Source of the DNA: Gramella jeungdoensis
GTDB lineage: Bacteria > Bacteroidota > Bacteroidia > Flavobacteriales > Flavobacteriaceae
Assembly (NCBI RefSeq): GCF_023805255.1
Contig: NZ_JAMSCK010000003.1
Location: 124,001 to 188,000 of the forward strand
Direction of reading: 5' to 3'
DNA length: 64,000 nt
Both the position numbers and the translations under genes were made by a program. Of this stretch, positions 52,104-61,474 are shown piece by piece (positions within the stretch are counted from its first letter, which is position 1; every line of letters starts with the position of its first letter). The notes under the pieces were generated by a model. That model was not told where the DNA came from. It saw only the letters and a program-made list of their open reading frames with translations, and did not search any database.

Positions 52104-52976
52104 TTATTTTGCTAATAATATTTTCCAGGCATTTTCAGGCTGGTGTTCTTCAAGGTAAGCCTGCGCCTTTTTATGAATTTTCTCCCGGTCACCATTTCTG
52201 ACCAGTTGTGCATCTTCTTCGTTATTCTTTAAAAACTCTTCTATTTCACCATTTTCGGGAAGAGCTTCTACGTTCCCGAGTTTTCCAAGATCATTTCCGG
52301 TAAGGACCTTACTGTTTCTTATGTCTTCAGGGATTGAATCCACACCTATCCCAAGTGTGGAAAGAGGTTTTGGGACCTCAAACATACCTTCTCTTGCCCT
52401 GGTGTACCAGTTACCTCCCATTCGGGCTACCTGGTCTATCTTAAACTGGTCTATAAAACCATTTTCATCCAGGATCTCCTCTTTCACATGCATTTTCACA
52501 ACATGGCATATCACAAGATTTCCCGCTCCACCTTCAGAACCGGTCTCAACAACCTCCTTGATCTTGCACTCGAATTGCACCGGTGATTCCGCTACCCTGA
52601 AAGGTTTCACAAGATCAGATTTCAGCATAGTTAAACCGGCCTTTTCGAATTCGTTCACTCCTTCGGCATATTCAGTACTGGAAAGAGACATTTGCTGAAC
52701 GATATCAAAATTCACAATATTGATCACCACCTCATCAGTCTTCCTGGCATTCTCAAAAGTATGCTTGGTAGTATTATCCCTCCCTCTCCTGGCCGGCGAA
52801 AAGATAAGCACCGGTGGATTGGATCCAAAGACATTAAAGAAGCTAAAAGGTGAAAGATTAGGCCTTCCATTTTCATCAAGTGTACTTGCAAAAGCTATGG
52901 GCCTTGGCCCTATTGCCCCAAGCAGGTACTGATGCAATTTTCCAACACTAACATCCTTAGGTTCTATACTGAACAT
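52104..52976 (-). CDS. Flavin reductase family protein
   Basis: An FMN-binding protein of the flavin-reductase-like family, 290 residues from the chosen start. The start at 52976 (MFSIEPKDVSVGKLHQYLLG) fits the family; an upstream Met at 53096 would add 40 poorly fitting residues and lie inside the divergent kinase gene. The core shows GPRPIAFASTLDENGRPNLS and the flavin-binding region SFFNVFGSNPPVLIFSP, then TGSEGGAGNLVICHVV. The C-terminal part is longer than in the smallest members. The substrate is not known. Confidence 0.9.
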   Translation of the reverse strand: MFSIEPKDVSVGKLHQYLLGAIGPRPIAFASTLDENGRPNLSPFSFFNVFGSNPPVLIFSPARRGRDNTTKHTFENARKTDEVVINIVNFDIVQQMSLSSTEYAEGVNEFEKAGLTMLKSDLVKPFRVAESPVQFECKIKEVVETGSEGGAGNLVICHVVKMHVKEEILDENGFIDQFKIDQVARMGGNWYTRAREGMFEVPKPLSTLGIGVDSIPEDIRNSKVLTGNDLGKLGNVEALPENGEIEEFLKNNEEDAQLVRNGDREKIHKKAQAYLEEHQPENAWKILLAK

Positions 52977-53090
52977 ATGGTAATTTTTGCCAAAGATAAA
53001 GAAACGAGGAAGGAATGAAAAGCGATGCCTCACAATAAAAATAGATTTAAAACGCTTATATTTAATTCCGATTAAAAGCCGGAAAAATTC

Positions 53091-54239
53091 ATGCATTTAC
53101 CCGACGAGCGCAGCTTTAACCGCTGGTTTATCATAATTTCCTGTCTTGTAGTCATCGTTCTGGTGCTCTGGAATACAAGTATATTTTTCCAACGGCTTAA
53201 GGAAGATGAACGGGCCAAGATGAATATCTGGGCAAGGGCACAGGAAGAACTGGCAAATGCTCCCGAAGATGCCGATCTAACGCTGGTTCTTGAGATCCTG
53301 AACAATAATACCACGATTCCAATTATCCATACCGATGAACATGGCGAAATTGCCTATACCACTAATATTGATCCAACTATACTTGAAGATCCCAAAAGTA
53401 CCCGGGAATACCTAGAAGATCTGAAGGATGAGAATGAGCCAATTGCCGTTGACCTGGGTGACGGACAAATTCAGTACTTGTATTACGGAAATTCCCCGGC
53501 ACTTAACAAACTGAAATATTATCCTATTGGCCTTACTCTGATTGGCTTTTTATTCATAGGAGTGGTTTACTTCTTTTACACCACCACGAAAAATAGTGAA
53601 CAGAACAAATTATGGGCTGGAATGGCAAAGGAAACGGCTCACCAAATAGGTACGCCCCTAAGTTCACTAATTGGCTGGACCGAAATTCTAAAGGCAGAAC
53701 AGGTAAACCCCGCCTACGTAGAAGAAATGGAGAAGGATATCGAAAGGTTAAAGACCATTACGGAAAGGTTCTCCAAGATTGGATCTCTACCAAATTTACA
53801 GGAAACCGATATTGTAAGCGCTACCCGGGAAAGTTTTGAATACCTGAAGTCAAGAAGTTCCGAACTTATCGAATTCAGTATGAGAGCGCCAAGACAACCT
53901 ATCTACGTGATGCTAAATGAACAGCTTTATAGCTGGACCATTGAAAACCTGGTAAAGAACGCCATAGACGCCATGCGCGGAAAGGGTTCATTGAACATTG
54001 AGATCAAACAGGATCTAAGGCAGGCACATATCTATATTACCGATACAGGCAAGGGAATTGACAAGAATAAATTCAGGCTGATATTTGAACCCGGGCAGAC
54101 CACTAAAAAAAGAGGCTGGGGTCTCGGACTTTCCCTCGCAAAAAGGATCATTGAAGAATATCACAGAGGCAGGATAAAAGTAGCTCGAAGTGAGATCAAT
54201 AAAGGCTCTACTTTTCAGATCAGCCTTAAAAAGGTCTAG
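53091..54239 (+). CDS. Membrane sensor histidine kinase
   Basis: A 382-residue sensor kinase. Two membrane helices (WFIIISCLVVIVLVLWNTSI at about 12-31, and YPIGLTLIGFLFIGVVYFF near 144-162) enclose a periplasmic domain of about 110 residues. No HAMP domain is obvious. The His box is ETAHQIGTPLSSLIGWTE, followed by the N box NLVKNAIDAMRG, the G1 box DTGKGI and the G2 box RGWGLGLSLAKRI, all intact. No response regulator gene is adjacent, so the kinase is orphan in this window. Confidence 0.93.
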   Translation: MHLPDERSFNRWFIIISCLVVIVLVLWNTSIFFQRLKEDERAKMNIWARAQEELANAPEDADLTLVLEILNNNTTIPIIHTDEHGEIAYTTNIDPTILEDPKSTREYLEDLKDENEPIAVDLGDGQIQYLYYGNSPALNKLKYYPIGLTLIGFLFIGVVYFFYTTTKNSEQNKLWAGMAKETAHQIGTPLSSLIGWTEILKAEQVNPAYVEEMEKDIERLKTITERFSKIGSLPNLQETDIVSATRESFEYLKSRSSELIEFSMRAPRQPIYVMLNEQLYSWTIENLVKNAIDAMRGKGSLNIEIKQDLRQAHIYITDTGKGIDKNKFRLIFEPGQTTKKRGWGLGLSLAKRIIEEYHRGRIKVARSEINKGSTFQISLKKV

Positions 54240-54649
54240 AACTGGGAGATGTTCTCGCGGAGCCAGTCAGGCACAGGAAAGGTTTCATTCTTATTAAAAT
54301 CGAAACATACCACCACGTCGGTCCCTTCGGCACAAATTTCATCATTTTCATTAAGGATGATATGTTTTAGTCCAAAACTCGTATTCCCAATGAAATCCAG
54401 TTTTGTTTTTATCACTGCCTTGCCAGGATAGAAAAGCGGCTTTCTGAAATCACATTTCGTGGAGACCAGCATGGTGCCCTGGTTAGAACCCCTATAATAT
54501 TCATGAATGCCCGAAGCTTCCCAGAAATTCACCCTACCACTTTGAAGATAACGCATGTACGAAACATTGTTCACATGCTCATACATATCCAGATCACCCC
54601 AGTCAATTCTAATTTCCAGGCTTAATTTAAAATCAGATAATTTGCTCAC
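54236..54649 (-). CDS. Acyl-CoA thioesterase, 4HBT hot-dog family
   Basis: A 137-residue single hot-dog protein. It has the conserved segment RIDWGDLDMYEHVNNVSYMR at residues 13-32 with the catalytic Asp of the 4-hydroxybenzoyl-CoA thioesterase type, and KLDFIGNTSFGLKH. It should hydrolyse short acyl-CoA thioesters; the substrate is unknown. It overlaps the HIT gene by 4 bases (ATGA), so the two are coupled, and overlaps the end of the kinase gene by 4. Confidence 0.92.
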   Translation of the reverse strand: MSKLSDFKLSLEIRIDWGDLDMYEHVNNVSYMRYLQSGRVNFWEASGIHEYYRGSNQGTMLVSTKCDFRKPLFYPGKAVIKTKLDFIGNTSFGLKHIILNENDEICAEGTDVVVCFDFNKNETFPVPDWLRENISQF

Positions 54650-55041
54650 AGGTCTACTTTTGAACCGATACTGGCTGCAAGTTCCTTAAATTCCTCATCG
54701 CTCATCTCTACATTATTTGAAAAGTCCATATCTCCCATTTCATTCAGTGGAATAAGATGAACATGAGTATGCGGAACTTCAAGTCCCACAACGGCCATTC
54801 CCACTCTTTTACAGGAAACCGTCTTTTCCAGGGCTATAGCAACACATCGCGTAAAACGCATAAGTTCCTGGTACATTTCGGCCTCAAGGTCCCAGATCTT
54901 ATCTATCTCCTTTTTTGGAATACACAAAACATGTCCTTTCGCATTTGGCCTGATATCCAGGAACGCCAGAAACTTGCTGTTTTCAGCGACCTTATAGGCT
55001 GGTATCTCTCCTCTTACAATCTTTGTGAATAATGTTGACAT
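54646..55041 (-). CDS. HIT family protein
   Basis: A 131-residue nucleotide hydrolase of the histidine-triad superfamily. The triad is HTHVHLIPL near residues 93-101, and the N-terminal segment IFTKIVRGEIPAYKVAEN is in the normal form (FTKIVRGEIPAYKV). Such enzymes cleave nucleoside phosphoramidates and related adenylates. It is the upstream gene of the pair with the thioesterase and follows the greA terminator. Confidence 0.95.
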   Translation of the reverse strand: MSTLFTKIVRGEIPAYKVAENSKFLAFLDIRPNAKGHVLCIPKKEIDKIWDLEAEMYQELMRFTRCVAIALEKTVSCKRVGMAVVGLEVPHTHVHLIPLNEMGDMDFSNNVEMSDEEFKELAASIGSKVDL

Positions 55042-55062
55042 AATTGGGATGGTTTTTAATAA

Positions 55063-55114
55063 AAATAAAAAATCCTTTTCTCAAATCCGAAAATCCAGAT
55101 GAAAGAAAAGGATT
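55063..55114 (-). terminator. Terminator of greA
   Basis: Stem AATCCTTTTCT / AGAAAAGGATT with a loop of about 22 bases, followed by TTTTTATTTTTATT on the minus strand, 25 bases after the greA stop. Confidence 0.8.
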
Positions 55115-55139
55115 AAATTTTGACTGAAATGAGGAGCTT

Positions 55140-55616
55140 TTAATCCCTCCAGATATCTATCACTTCAAATTTCACCGTACCGTTAGGAACTTCAATTTCT
55201 GCCGTATCACCAACCTGTTTTCCTAAAAGTCCTTTGCCAATAGGGGAGTCTACCGAAATTTTGCCCGATTTAAGATCGGCTTCGCTCTGTGCTACCAGTT
55301 TATATTCCATTTCGGCTCCATTGGTCTTGTTCTTTATCTTAACATGGGAATGCACCAGTACTTTAGACGTATCTAACTGGGACTCATCTATAACCCTTGC
55401 ATTTGCCACAACTTCTTCAAGCTTGGAGATCTTCATTTCCAGTAAACCCTGTGCTTCCTTGGCCGCATCATATTCGGCATTCTCACTTAAATCTCCTTTA
55501 TCTCGTGCCTCAGCTATGGCCTGAGAAGCTTTTGGTCTTTCTACATCTTTTAGATGATTGAGCTCATCTTTAAGCTTTTTCAACCCTTCTGGGGTATAAT
55601 AAGATACTTTGCTCAT
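55140..55616 (-). CDS. greA: Transcription elongation factor GreA
   Basis: A 158-residue factor that rescues stalled RNA polymerase by stimulating transcript cleavage. The N-terminal coiled coil carries the acidic tip (SENAEYDAAKEAQGLLE), and the C-terminal FKBP-like part has SPIGKGLLGKQVGDTAEIEV. Both are complete and the length is typical. The promoter at 55811-55841 probably drives it with a leader of about 190 bases. Confidence 0.97.
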   Translation of the reverse strand: MSKVSYYTPEGLKKLKDELNHLKDVERPKASQAIAEARDKGDLSENAEYDAAKEAQGLLEMKISKLEEVVANARVIDESQLDTSKVLVHSHVKIKNKTNGAEMEYKLVAQSEADLKSGKISVDSPIGKGLLGKQVGDTAEIEVPNGTVKFEVIDIWRD

Positions 55617-55810
55617 AACTTTCTCGTTTTAATAATTCAGGAGTTCAGGGAGAATTTCCCTGTTCCTGATTAAATACCTTATAATGATTTTAGTAATAAA
55701 TAAAATCCCCGGGTATGGGATTGCCCGGATCTATAAAGGTTTAGCCTTCCGGGATTAAACTATTGCATCATTAACTGAAAAAATCCCAGTTTTAGCGGGA
55801 TTTCTCTAAA

Positions 55811-55841
55811 CAAATGTAAGAAATTTAATCTTTAAGAACAA
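55811..55841 (-). promoter_or_regulatory. Probable greA promoter
   Basis: On the minus strand TTG (55839-55841), 20 bases, then TACATTTG (55811-55818). A small hairpin (AAATCCCGC / GCGGGATTT-like, 55786-55806) lies right after the expected start site; it may be a leader structure or a terminator of unrelated transcription. Confidence 0.55.
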
Positions 55842-55872
55842 TTATATTATTTTCGTTGCAACTCAATTTTTT

Positions 55873-56301
55873 ATGAAAAATATCCTAAGTTTTTTGTTTG
55901 TATTTATCCTTATCACGGCATGCTCTAGCTCTGATGATAATTACCGCAATAATCCAAACTTACCCGACCTCAATTTCAGGTTCCAGATCAATCTAAACCT
56001 TCCAGAATACAACGATCTCCAATTCGCAGGAAACTCATATGCTACCTACAACTATGGAGTAAAAGGAATTGTTATCTATAACATCAATAACTCTCAGTAT
56101 GCGGCCTTTGAACTTAGTGATCCCAACCATCCGCCAAACGAATGTTCAGCAATGACGGTTAACGGTGTTATCGCGAGTTGCGGTTGTGACGATAATAAAT
56201 ACAATGTGATCACTGGAGAACTCACCGAGGGAGAAGGACAATACACCATGAAACCCTACAGGATACAGAGATCTGGTAATATTATAGAAGTGTGGAATTA
56301 A
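55873..56301 (+). CDS. Rieske-like lipoprotein lacking the cluster histidines
   Basis: A 142-residue lipoprotein: signal peptide MKNILSFLFVFILITAC, lipobox Cys at residue 17. The second half follows the course of a Rieske domain (AAFELSDPNH, NECSAMTVNG, ASCGCDDNKYNVITGE, MKPYRIQRSGNIIEVWN). In a true Rieske protein the pairs CxH and CxxH bind the [2Fe-2S] cluster; here the first is DPNH and the second CGCDD, so the cluster ligands are lost. Instead three Cys (ECSA, SCGC) could form disulfides. It is probably a structural or binding protein in the envelope. Confidence 0.7.
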   Translation: MKNILSFLFVFILITACSSSDDNYRNNPNLPDLNFRFQINLNLPEYNDLQFAGNSYATYNYGVKGIVIYNINNSQYAAFELSDPNHPPNECSAMTVNGVIASCGCDDNKYNVITGELTEGEGQYTMKPYRIQRSGNIIEVWN

Positions 56302-56346
56302 AAAAGCCCCCTTTTCAAACCCTACATTTAGAAAAGGAGGCGGCTG
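56300..56346 (-). terminator. Terminator of the TonB-dependent receptor gene
   Basis: Stem AGCCGCCTCCTTTTC / GAAAAGGGGGCTTTTT with a mismatch and a T-run on the minus strand. It lies in the 64-base gap between the convergent lipoprotein and receptor genes. Confidence 0.75.
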
Positions 56347-56365
56347 TAACTACCACTGAAGCTAT

Positions 56366-58747
56366 TTATAGCTTCAATGTAAGTCCCAGCAAAAAGTTAG
56401 TGGTCGCCTGCGGGTAATATCCAGCTCCATCAAGGGTTTGGACGCCGGAAGGCAGATCTTCATTAGGAATATTAAAAGTGTAATAATATCCGTTAGAGAC
56501 GTATTCTTCACCTAATATGTTATTTACCAGTCCTGTAAGCACCACCTCTCTGAAAAGCCAGGCATCCTCCCAGCTATACTGAATATTAAGATCGTTCACA
56601 AAATAACTATCCAGCCTGGAATTTTCGGCCTCCACATTACTCATGTACTGATCTCCCACATATTTTGAAAATAAATTGAGTTCCAGCCCATTTGTCGGCA
56701 TATAGCTTAAAATGTTACCGGCAACTATTCCCGGGGAGTAAGAAATATCAGTATCTCCATACTCTACCAGCTCTCCATTAAATGTGGAAACATAGTCAAC
56801 ATTCTTATTCCGGCTAATCGCGATATTTGGCCTGACAGTGAACTTATCTGACAGCCTGACGGTAGCATCAATCTCCAGTCCCAGCCTGTAACTGTTACCG
56901 CTATTTTCCCGTATAAAAGCCCCTACATCATCAATGCCTCCGGTTAGCACCAGCTGATTTTGATAATCCATAAAATAAAGGTTAGAATTGATCTGAACGG
57001 AAGGTTTATTGAATCTCCAACCGAGTTCAAAATCGTTTAATTCTTCCGGTTCCGGATCCCCGCTCTTGTAATCGGCACGGCTTGGTTCCCTGTGCGCCCT
57101 GGCATAGGAGAAATAGAACTGGTTAGACGGATTGAGTTCATAAGTTAGTCCGGCTTTCGGATTGAAAAAGCTAAAATCATCATCGTTAAGAAACTGACTT
57201 CCATCATCCAGGATCCCGTCGGTCTCATAATGCACCGTCCTCAGTTGCAGATCAGCATAACCGGCAAGTTTATCGGTAATGGCAAAATTTGCCTTTCCAT
57301 AAACATTGAAATCAGTTTTATCTGAGGTTCCAAAATAGTAAGGCTCATAAGGGTCATTGTTCCTGGCAAACCTTGTATAGATCACCTCTCCAAAATGATC
57401 GCCTTCATATTTATTCCAGCCACCGCCGAAGGTTACATCCCAGTTGCTGTTCTGGTAATTCATACTGAAAACCGTTCCGTAAAAATCATTATCCAGCCAT
57501 TTTCGGCTTACGAGATCTGAAGTCGTTACCTCTTCTCCATCTGAGACAAAAGGCTGCAGACCAAAACCTGTTAAACCGGCATCTTCATTGAATTCCTCAT
57601 AATAACCGCGCCCATAGGTATAGTGGAAAGCGATATTTGAAGTCCAGCTAGTGCCATAATCCTGATTCCATAATAGCTGATAATTATCCTGAGTATAATT
57701 ATCGGTTTGATTATCATAGAATTTCATAGTGCCGCTTTCATCAAAATAGATCCCAGCAGGATTGAAGGTTCGGTCACTTTCCAGGGTCTCGGCATCTATT
57801 CCGTACCAGGCCTGGTAGGTCTTCTCCTTTCCTCCAAAACCAAGAGCCTTCACCAGGGTATTCTCATCTACATATGTAGCCTGAAGGAAATAAGCCTTCA
57901 AATCGCTGCTGGCCCTGTCTATATAACCATCACTTCGAATTTTAGAAGCCCTTCCCGCTATTTCCCAGTGATCATTGATTAGACCGGTACTGAATTTAGC
58001 CGTATGCTTGAAGGTGTTATAGGAACCTACGCTATTCGAAAACTCTGCCTGGGCTTCTTCCTTATAAGAATCAGTAAGGATATTAAGGCTGGCACCAAAG
58101 GCTCCTGCCCCATTAGTGGAGGTCCCAACCCCTCTTTGCAACTGAAGATTCTCTACCGAAGAGGCAAAATCGGGAAGATCTACCCAGAAAGTCCCCTGAC
58201 TTTCCGCATCATTATAGGGCACCCCGTTAATGGTTACATTTACCCTGGTCGCATCGCTACCACGCACCCTTATCCCTGTATAACCGACTCCCGCACCGGC
58301 ATCGGAGGTGCTCACTACATTGGGCATATAGCTCATCAAAACAGGGATATCCTGACCAAGGTTACGATCCTCTATCTCTTCATTGGTTAGGTTACTGTAG
58401 GTGATTGGTGATTGCGCATTTACGCGAACTGAAGAAAGGAAGACCTCATCAAGGCTTTCCCATGCTTCTGCAAGATCAACATCAAGAACCTTATCAGCAT
58501 CAAGAACTATTCGTTTACTCGTTTTATTCCCGAAGGAAAAAACAATAGTATAGGTTCCCTTTTCCAGATAAAAACTGTAGTTTCCCTGCGTATCGGTTAT
58601 TGTACCCTCTCCGGTTTTCTTCACATAGACCGAAGCTTCTTCAACGGGTGATCCATTTTCTGTGACTTTCCCGGATAATTGAAATTGTTGTGCCTGGGCC
58701 TGTATGGTAAGCACTAAAAGGCCCAAAAGAAATAATACATTTTTCAT
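56366..58747 (-). CDS. TonB-dependent outer-membrane receptor, probably for thiamine
   Basis: A 793-residue receptor. A signal peptide (MKNVLFLLGLLVLTIQAQAQ) is followed by a carboxypeptidase-like regulatory domain (FQLSGKVTENGSPVEEASVY, about 22-100), then the plug (about 120-225, VSTSDAGAGVGYTGIRVRGS) and a beta barrel ending in an aromatic-containing strand (NFLLGLTLKL). Its TonB-dependent mode is clear. A TPP riboswitch with terminator lies directly upstream, so the gene is repressed when thiamine pyrophosphate is plentiful; the receptor therefore most likely imports thiamine or a precursor. This functional reading rests on the riboswitch. Confidence 0.93.
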   Translation of the reverse strand: MKNVLFLLGLLVLTIQAQAQQFQLSGKVTENGSPVEEASVYVKKTGEGTITDTQGNYSFYLEKGTYTIVFSFGNKTSKRIVLDADKVLDVDLAEAWESLDEVFLSSVRVNAQSPITYSNLTNEEIEDRNLGQDIPVLMSYMPNVVSTSDAGAGVGYTGIRVRGSDATRVNVTINGVPYNDAESQGTFWVDLPDFASSVENLQLQRGVGTSTNGAGAFGASLNILTDSYKEEAQAEFSNSVGSYNTFKHTAKFSTGLINDHWEIAGRASKIRSDGYIDRASSDLKAYFLQATYVDENTLVKALGFGGKEKTYQAWYGIDAETLESDRTFNPAGIYFDESGTMKFYDNQTDNYTQDNYQLLWNQDYGTSWTSNIAFHYTYGRGYYEEFNEDAGLTGFGLQPFVSDGEEVTTSDLVSRKWLDNDFYGTVFSMNYQNSNWDVTFGGGWNKYEGDHFGEVIYTRFARNNDPYEPYYFGTSDKTDFNVYGKANFAITDKLAGYADLQLRTVHYETDGILDDGSQFLNDDDFSFFNPKAGLTYELNPSNQFYFSYARAHREPSRADYKSGDPEPEELNDFELGWRFNKPSVQINSNLYFMDYQNQLVLTGGIDDVGAFIRENSGNSYRLGLEIDATVRLSDKFTVRPNIAISRNKNVDYVSTFNGELVEYGDTDISYSPGIVAGNILSYMPTNGLELNLFSKYVGDQYMSNVEAENSRLDSYFVNDLNIQYSWEDAWLFREVVLTGLVNNILGEEYVSNGYYYTFNIPNEDLPSGVQTLDGAGYYPQATTNFLLGLTLKL

Positions 58748-58802
58748 TCGTAATAAATTTTACGAATAAAAAGGGGCGATTATTCTTGGTTTACGTTAAT
58801 AA

Positions 58803-58842
58803 ATAAAAAATCCTGACATGCCAATCCAGCAAATATCAGGAG
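58803..58842 (-). terminator. Riboswitch-linked intrinsic terminator
   Basis: On the minus strand TCCTGATAT ... ATGTCAGGA forms a stem followed by TTTTTTATTT, between the TPP aptamer and the receptor gene. This is the expression platform: TPP binding should favour this terminator. Confidence 0.75.
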
Positions 58843-58844
58843 TA

Positions 58845-58936
58845 CCTACATTGCGCTTTTGCGCAATTCCCTTGGCAGCATTACCTGCCCAGGTTCATTG
58901 GGTATGATCTCAGCCCATTTGGGCACCCCTTTTTGA
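58845..58936 (-). ncRNA. TPP riboswitch (THI element)
   Basis: On the minus strand the conserved parts occur in order: GGGGTGCC, GGCTGAGATCATACCC, GAACCTGGGCAGGTAATGCT and GCCAAGGGAA. These are the TPP-binding bulges of the THI box. A hairpin (TTGCGCAAAAGCGCAA) and then the terminator (58803-58842) follow before the receptor start at 58747. It senses intracellular thiamine pyrophosphate. Confidence 0.95.
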
Positions 58937-59029
58937 GATTATAGCGCAAATGTAAGATGCTTTTTTATAAATCCAATACATTTGAAGACATTTGCCAGAA
59001 TTGGCTTAATTTTAGATAAAATTAGAATA

Positions 59030-61474
59030 ATGTTAAATTCCAGACGCTCCATCACCGTAAAAGTAGTCGCCGGATATGTGATCGTAGCCATTTTGGCGGG
59101 AATCGCTGTTTGGTATATCTACAACCAGGTAATAGCATATTCTGAAATTGCACAATCTAACACCGAAAATAACCAGCAGCTTATCCTTGTAAGCGAAGTT
59201 ACCACCGACCTTAACGAATCTGAAAATACCAGCCGGAGGCTTATCCAGACAGGAGATGAAGAAGAATTTGAACTTTATAACGCGCAGATAGATACTATAA
59301 AAAACAAACTGGAAAAACTGGAGGCCAGTTATGATAATATTGACCTGGAATATGAAGCCGACAGTATTTCTAAACTACTGGATCAAAAGACCGAAAACCT
59401 CAAGGAGTTGGTAGCGCTAAGAGATAGTGACAGGAACACAAATTATTACGCTAAGGCACTTGCTGAACTTAGAAATATTGATGCTTCCTTTAAGGATTAC
59501 AACTACGAAAACAGGTTCAGGAATCTTAAGCCCTATCAGAAGGATGTACTTATAAAATGGCTGGAATATTCCAGAGAAGATAATGCCGAAAAAATCACTA
59601 CCGAAAGGCTTGATTCACTGGTAAAGTCTGTAAAGCGTGTTCTTACAGACCTGGAATTTGCCAACAGGCAGTTTCAGAATGAGGTAATACAAAAGGAAAA
59701 CGAGCTGCTTAACAATGATATGGTGCTGAACCAACAGTTAAGAAATGTATTATCCAGCCTTGAAAAGAAGGAAAGAGAAGATTCGGTAGAGCGTGCAGAA
59801 ATGTTTCAGAGCATGCTGGACAAAACCTCAAACATCATTATAATTGGAGGCTGTATCATTGGGATCATCATCATCTTTTTCATTATTAACATTCTTGGTG
59901 ACATTACGCGCAGCCAGCGGTACAGAATTGAACTGGAAGATGCCAAGGAATTTGCTGAGTCGTTACTGGCTCGGCGTGAACAATTCATGGCAGCGATCAC
60001 CCACGACCTGCGCAGCCCTCTTACCACCGTAATGGGCTATACCGATCTCATCAACAAGACCGAGCTAAACGAAAAACAGAAACATTACCTTACTCAAATA
60101 AGAAAATCTTCAGAATTCATCCTGCACCTGGTAAACGACCTGTTGGACCTTTCAAAACTTGAAGCAGGAAAAATGCTGGTAGAAAAGATCTCTTTCAACC
60201 CTAAAAAACTTATTGAGGATACAGTTAACAACATTATTCCGGCTGAAAAGAATAAGGATGTAGAGATAGAAATAAACACTTCTCCGGATACTAACGCCCA
60301 GATACAAAGCGATCCTTTCAGGATCAAACAGATCCTGGCCAACCTCATTTCCAATGCATGGAAATTCACTGAAAAAGGAAGCATAATAATCTCAGCAAAA
60401 CTGAATGAAGTTCAACAAGATGATCATATACTGGAAATAAGCGTTAAGGATTCAGGCATCGGAATTTCAAAAGAAATGCAGGATAATATTTTTGAAGAGT
60501 TCTCTCAGGAAGATAGCAGTATTGAAAAACGTTTTGGCGGTTCTGGTCTGGGTCTTGCAATAACTAAGAGACTAACAGAACTTTTAAAAGGTAAGATAAA
60601 AGTGGAAAGTGAACCGGGTGAAGGAAGTGAATTCATCATTTCCATTCCCGTGAAAAAGCTCTCTGAAGCAAGAGAAGAGCTTGAAAAAGAGGATAACACT
60701 GAAGAAGAGATCATCATGCCTGATAAGATAGAACAAGCAGGGATGAAAGCCCTGATAGTAGATGATGAACCGGGACAATTATCCCTTACAGTGGAATTGG
60801 CCAAATCTATGGGATTGACCATAGACACTGCTTCTAACGGTAAAATAGCCCTGGAAAAACTTACCGGAGGTGATTATGATATAGTGCTTACTGACATACA
60901 AATGCCTTCTATGGATGGCTTTCAACTCATCAAAAATATTCGTAAAAGCGGAGACTTTGGGCATCTCCCTGTTATTGCCCTCTCAGGGCGTACCGATGTT
61001 GACAGAAAAGCTTATAAAGAGGCAGGCTTCGATAACAACCTTTTAAAGCCCTACAAACCAGCAGAATTAAAGAAAAATATTGCGGAATTTCTCCACATTA
61101 AGTACACAAGTGAGGCTGAAGAGGACAGTTTGCAGAATGGAAAACTGAGGTCTCAAAATTATGATCTTAGCGATATTTATGAATTTTCGGGACGTGATGA
61201 AGAAGCTATGCACACTATTATCCAGGCATTTTTAGAGGGGGCCGGTAGTAGCCTGAAAGAACTTGAATCAGCTTACCGCGAAAATGACACCGATAAAATG
61301 GGAAAACTCGCCCACAGGATGCTGCCCATGCTCAGACAGATGAAAGCAAACGAAGTGGTTCTGGTACTTGTTAAAATAGAAGACAGAGAGCCAGTGAGCC
61401 AGTCTGAATTTGATCATTTCAATAAAAATATCAGGGAACTGATGGCAAGCCTGGAAGAAGGAACTACAGTTTAA
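59030..61474 (+). CDS. Hybrid sensor kinase (HK-REC-HPt)
   Basis: A large hybrid kinase of 814 residues from the chosen start (59030, MLNSRRSITVKVVAGYVIVA); a TTG 16 codons upstream (58982) is less likely. Two membrane helices (VKVVAGYVIVAILAGIAVWY near 10-30 and IIIIGGCIIGIIIIFFIINI near 270-290) enclose a helical sensor of about 230 residues. Then follow the His box FMAAITHDLRSPLTTVMGY, N box NLISNAWKFTEKG, G1 box DSGIGI and G2 box FGGSGLGLAITK. A receiver domain has LIVDDEPGQ and the phospho-Asp in LTDIQMP. The end carries an HPt-like helix pair (GKLAHRMLPMLRQMKAN, His in AHRML). It is convergent with the sigma-54 regulator gene, with 11 bases of overlap, and both may share one pathway. 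Confidence 0.94.
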   Translation: MLNSRRSITVKVVAGYVIVAILAGIAVWYIYNQVIAYSEIAQSNTENNQQLILVSEVTTDLNESENTSRRLIQTGDEEEFELYNAQIDTIKNKLEKLEASYDNIDLEYEADSISKLLDQKTENLKELVALRDSDRNTNYYAKALAELRNIDASFKDYNYENRFRNLKPYQKDVLIKWLEYSREDNAEKITTERLDSLVKSVKRVLTDLEFANRQFQNEVIQKENELLNNDMVLNQQLRNVLSSLEKKEREDSVERAEMFQSMLDKTSNIIIIGGCIIGIIIIFFIINILGDITRSQRYRIELEDAKEFAESLLARREQFMAAITHDLRSPLTTVMGYTDLINKTELNEKQKHYLTQIRKSSEFILHLVNDLLDLSKLEAGKMLVEKISFNPKKLIEDTVNNIIPAEKNKDVEIEINTSPDTNAQIQSDPFRIKQILANLISNAWKFTEKGSIIISAKLNEVQQDDHILEISVKDSGIGISKEMQDNIFEEFSQEDSSIEKRFGGSGLGLAITKRLTELLKGKIKVESEPGEGSEFIISIPVKKLSEAREELEKEDNTEEEIIMPDKIEQAGMKALIVDDEPGQLSLTVELAKSMGLTIDTASNGKIALEKLTGGDYDIVLTDIQMPSMDGFQLIKNIRKSGDFGHLPVIALSGRTDVDRKAYKEAGFDNNLLKPYKPAELKKNIAEFLHIKYTSEAEEDSLQNGKLRSQNYDLSDIYEFSGRDEEAMHTIIQAFLEGAGSSLKELESAYRENDTDKMGKLAHRMLPMLRQMKANEVVLVLVKIEDREPVSQSEFDHFNKNIRELMASLEEGTTV

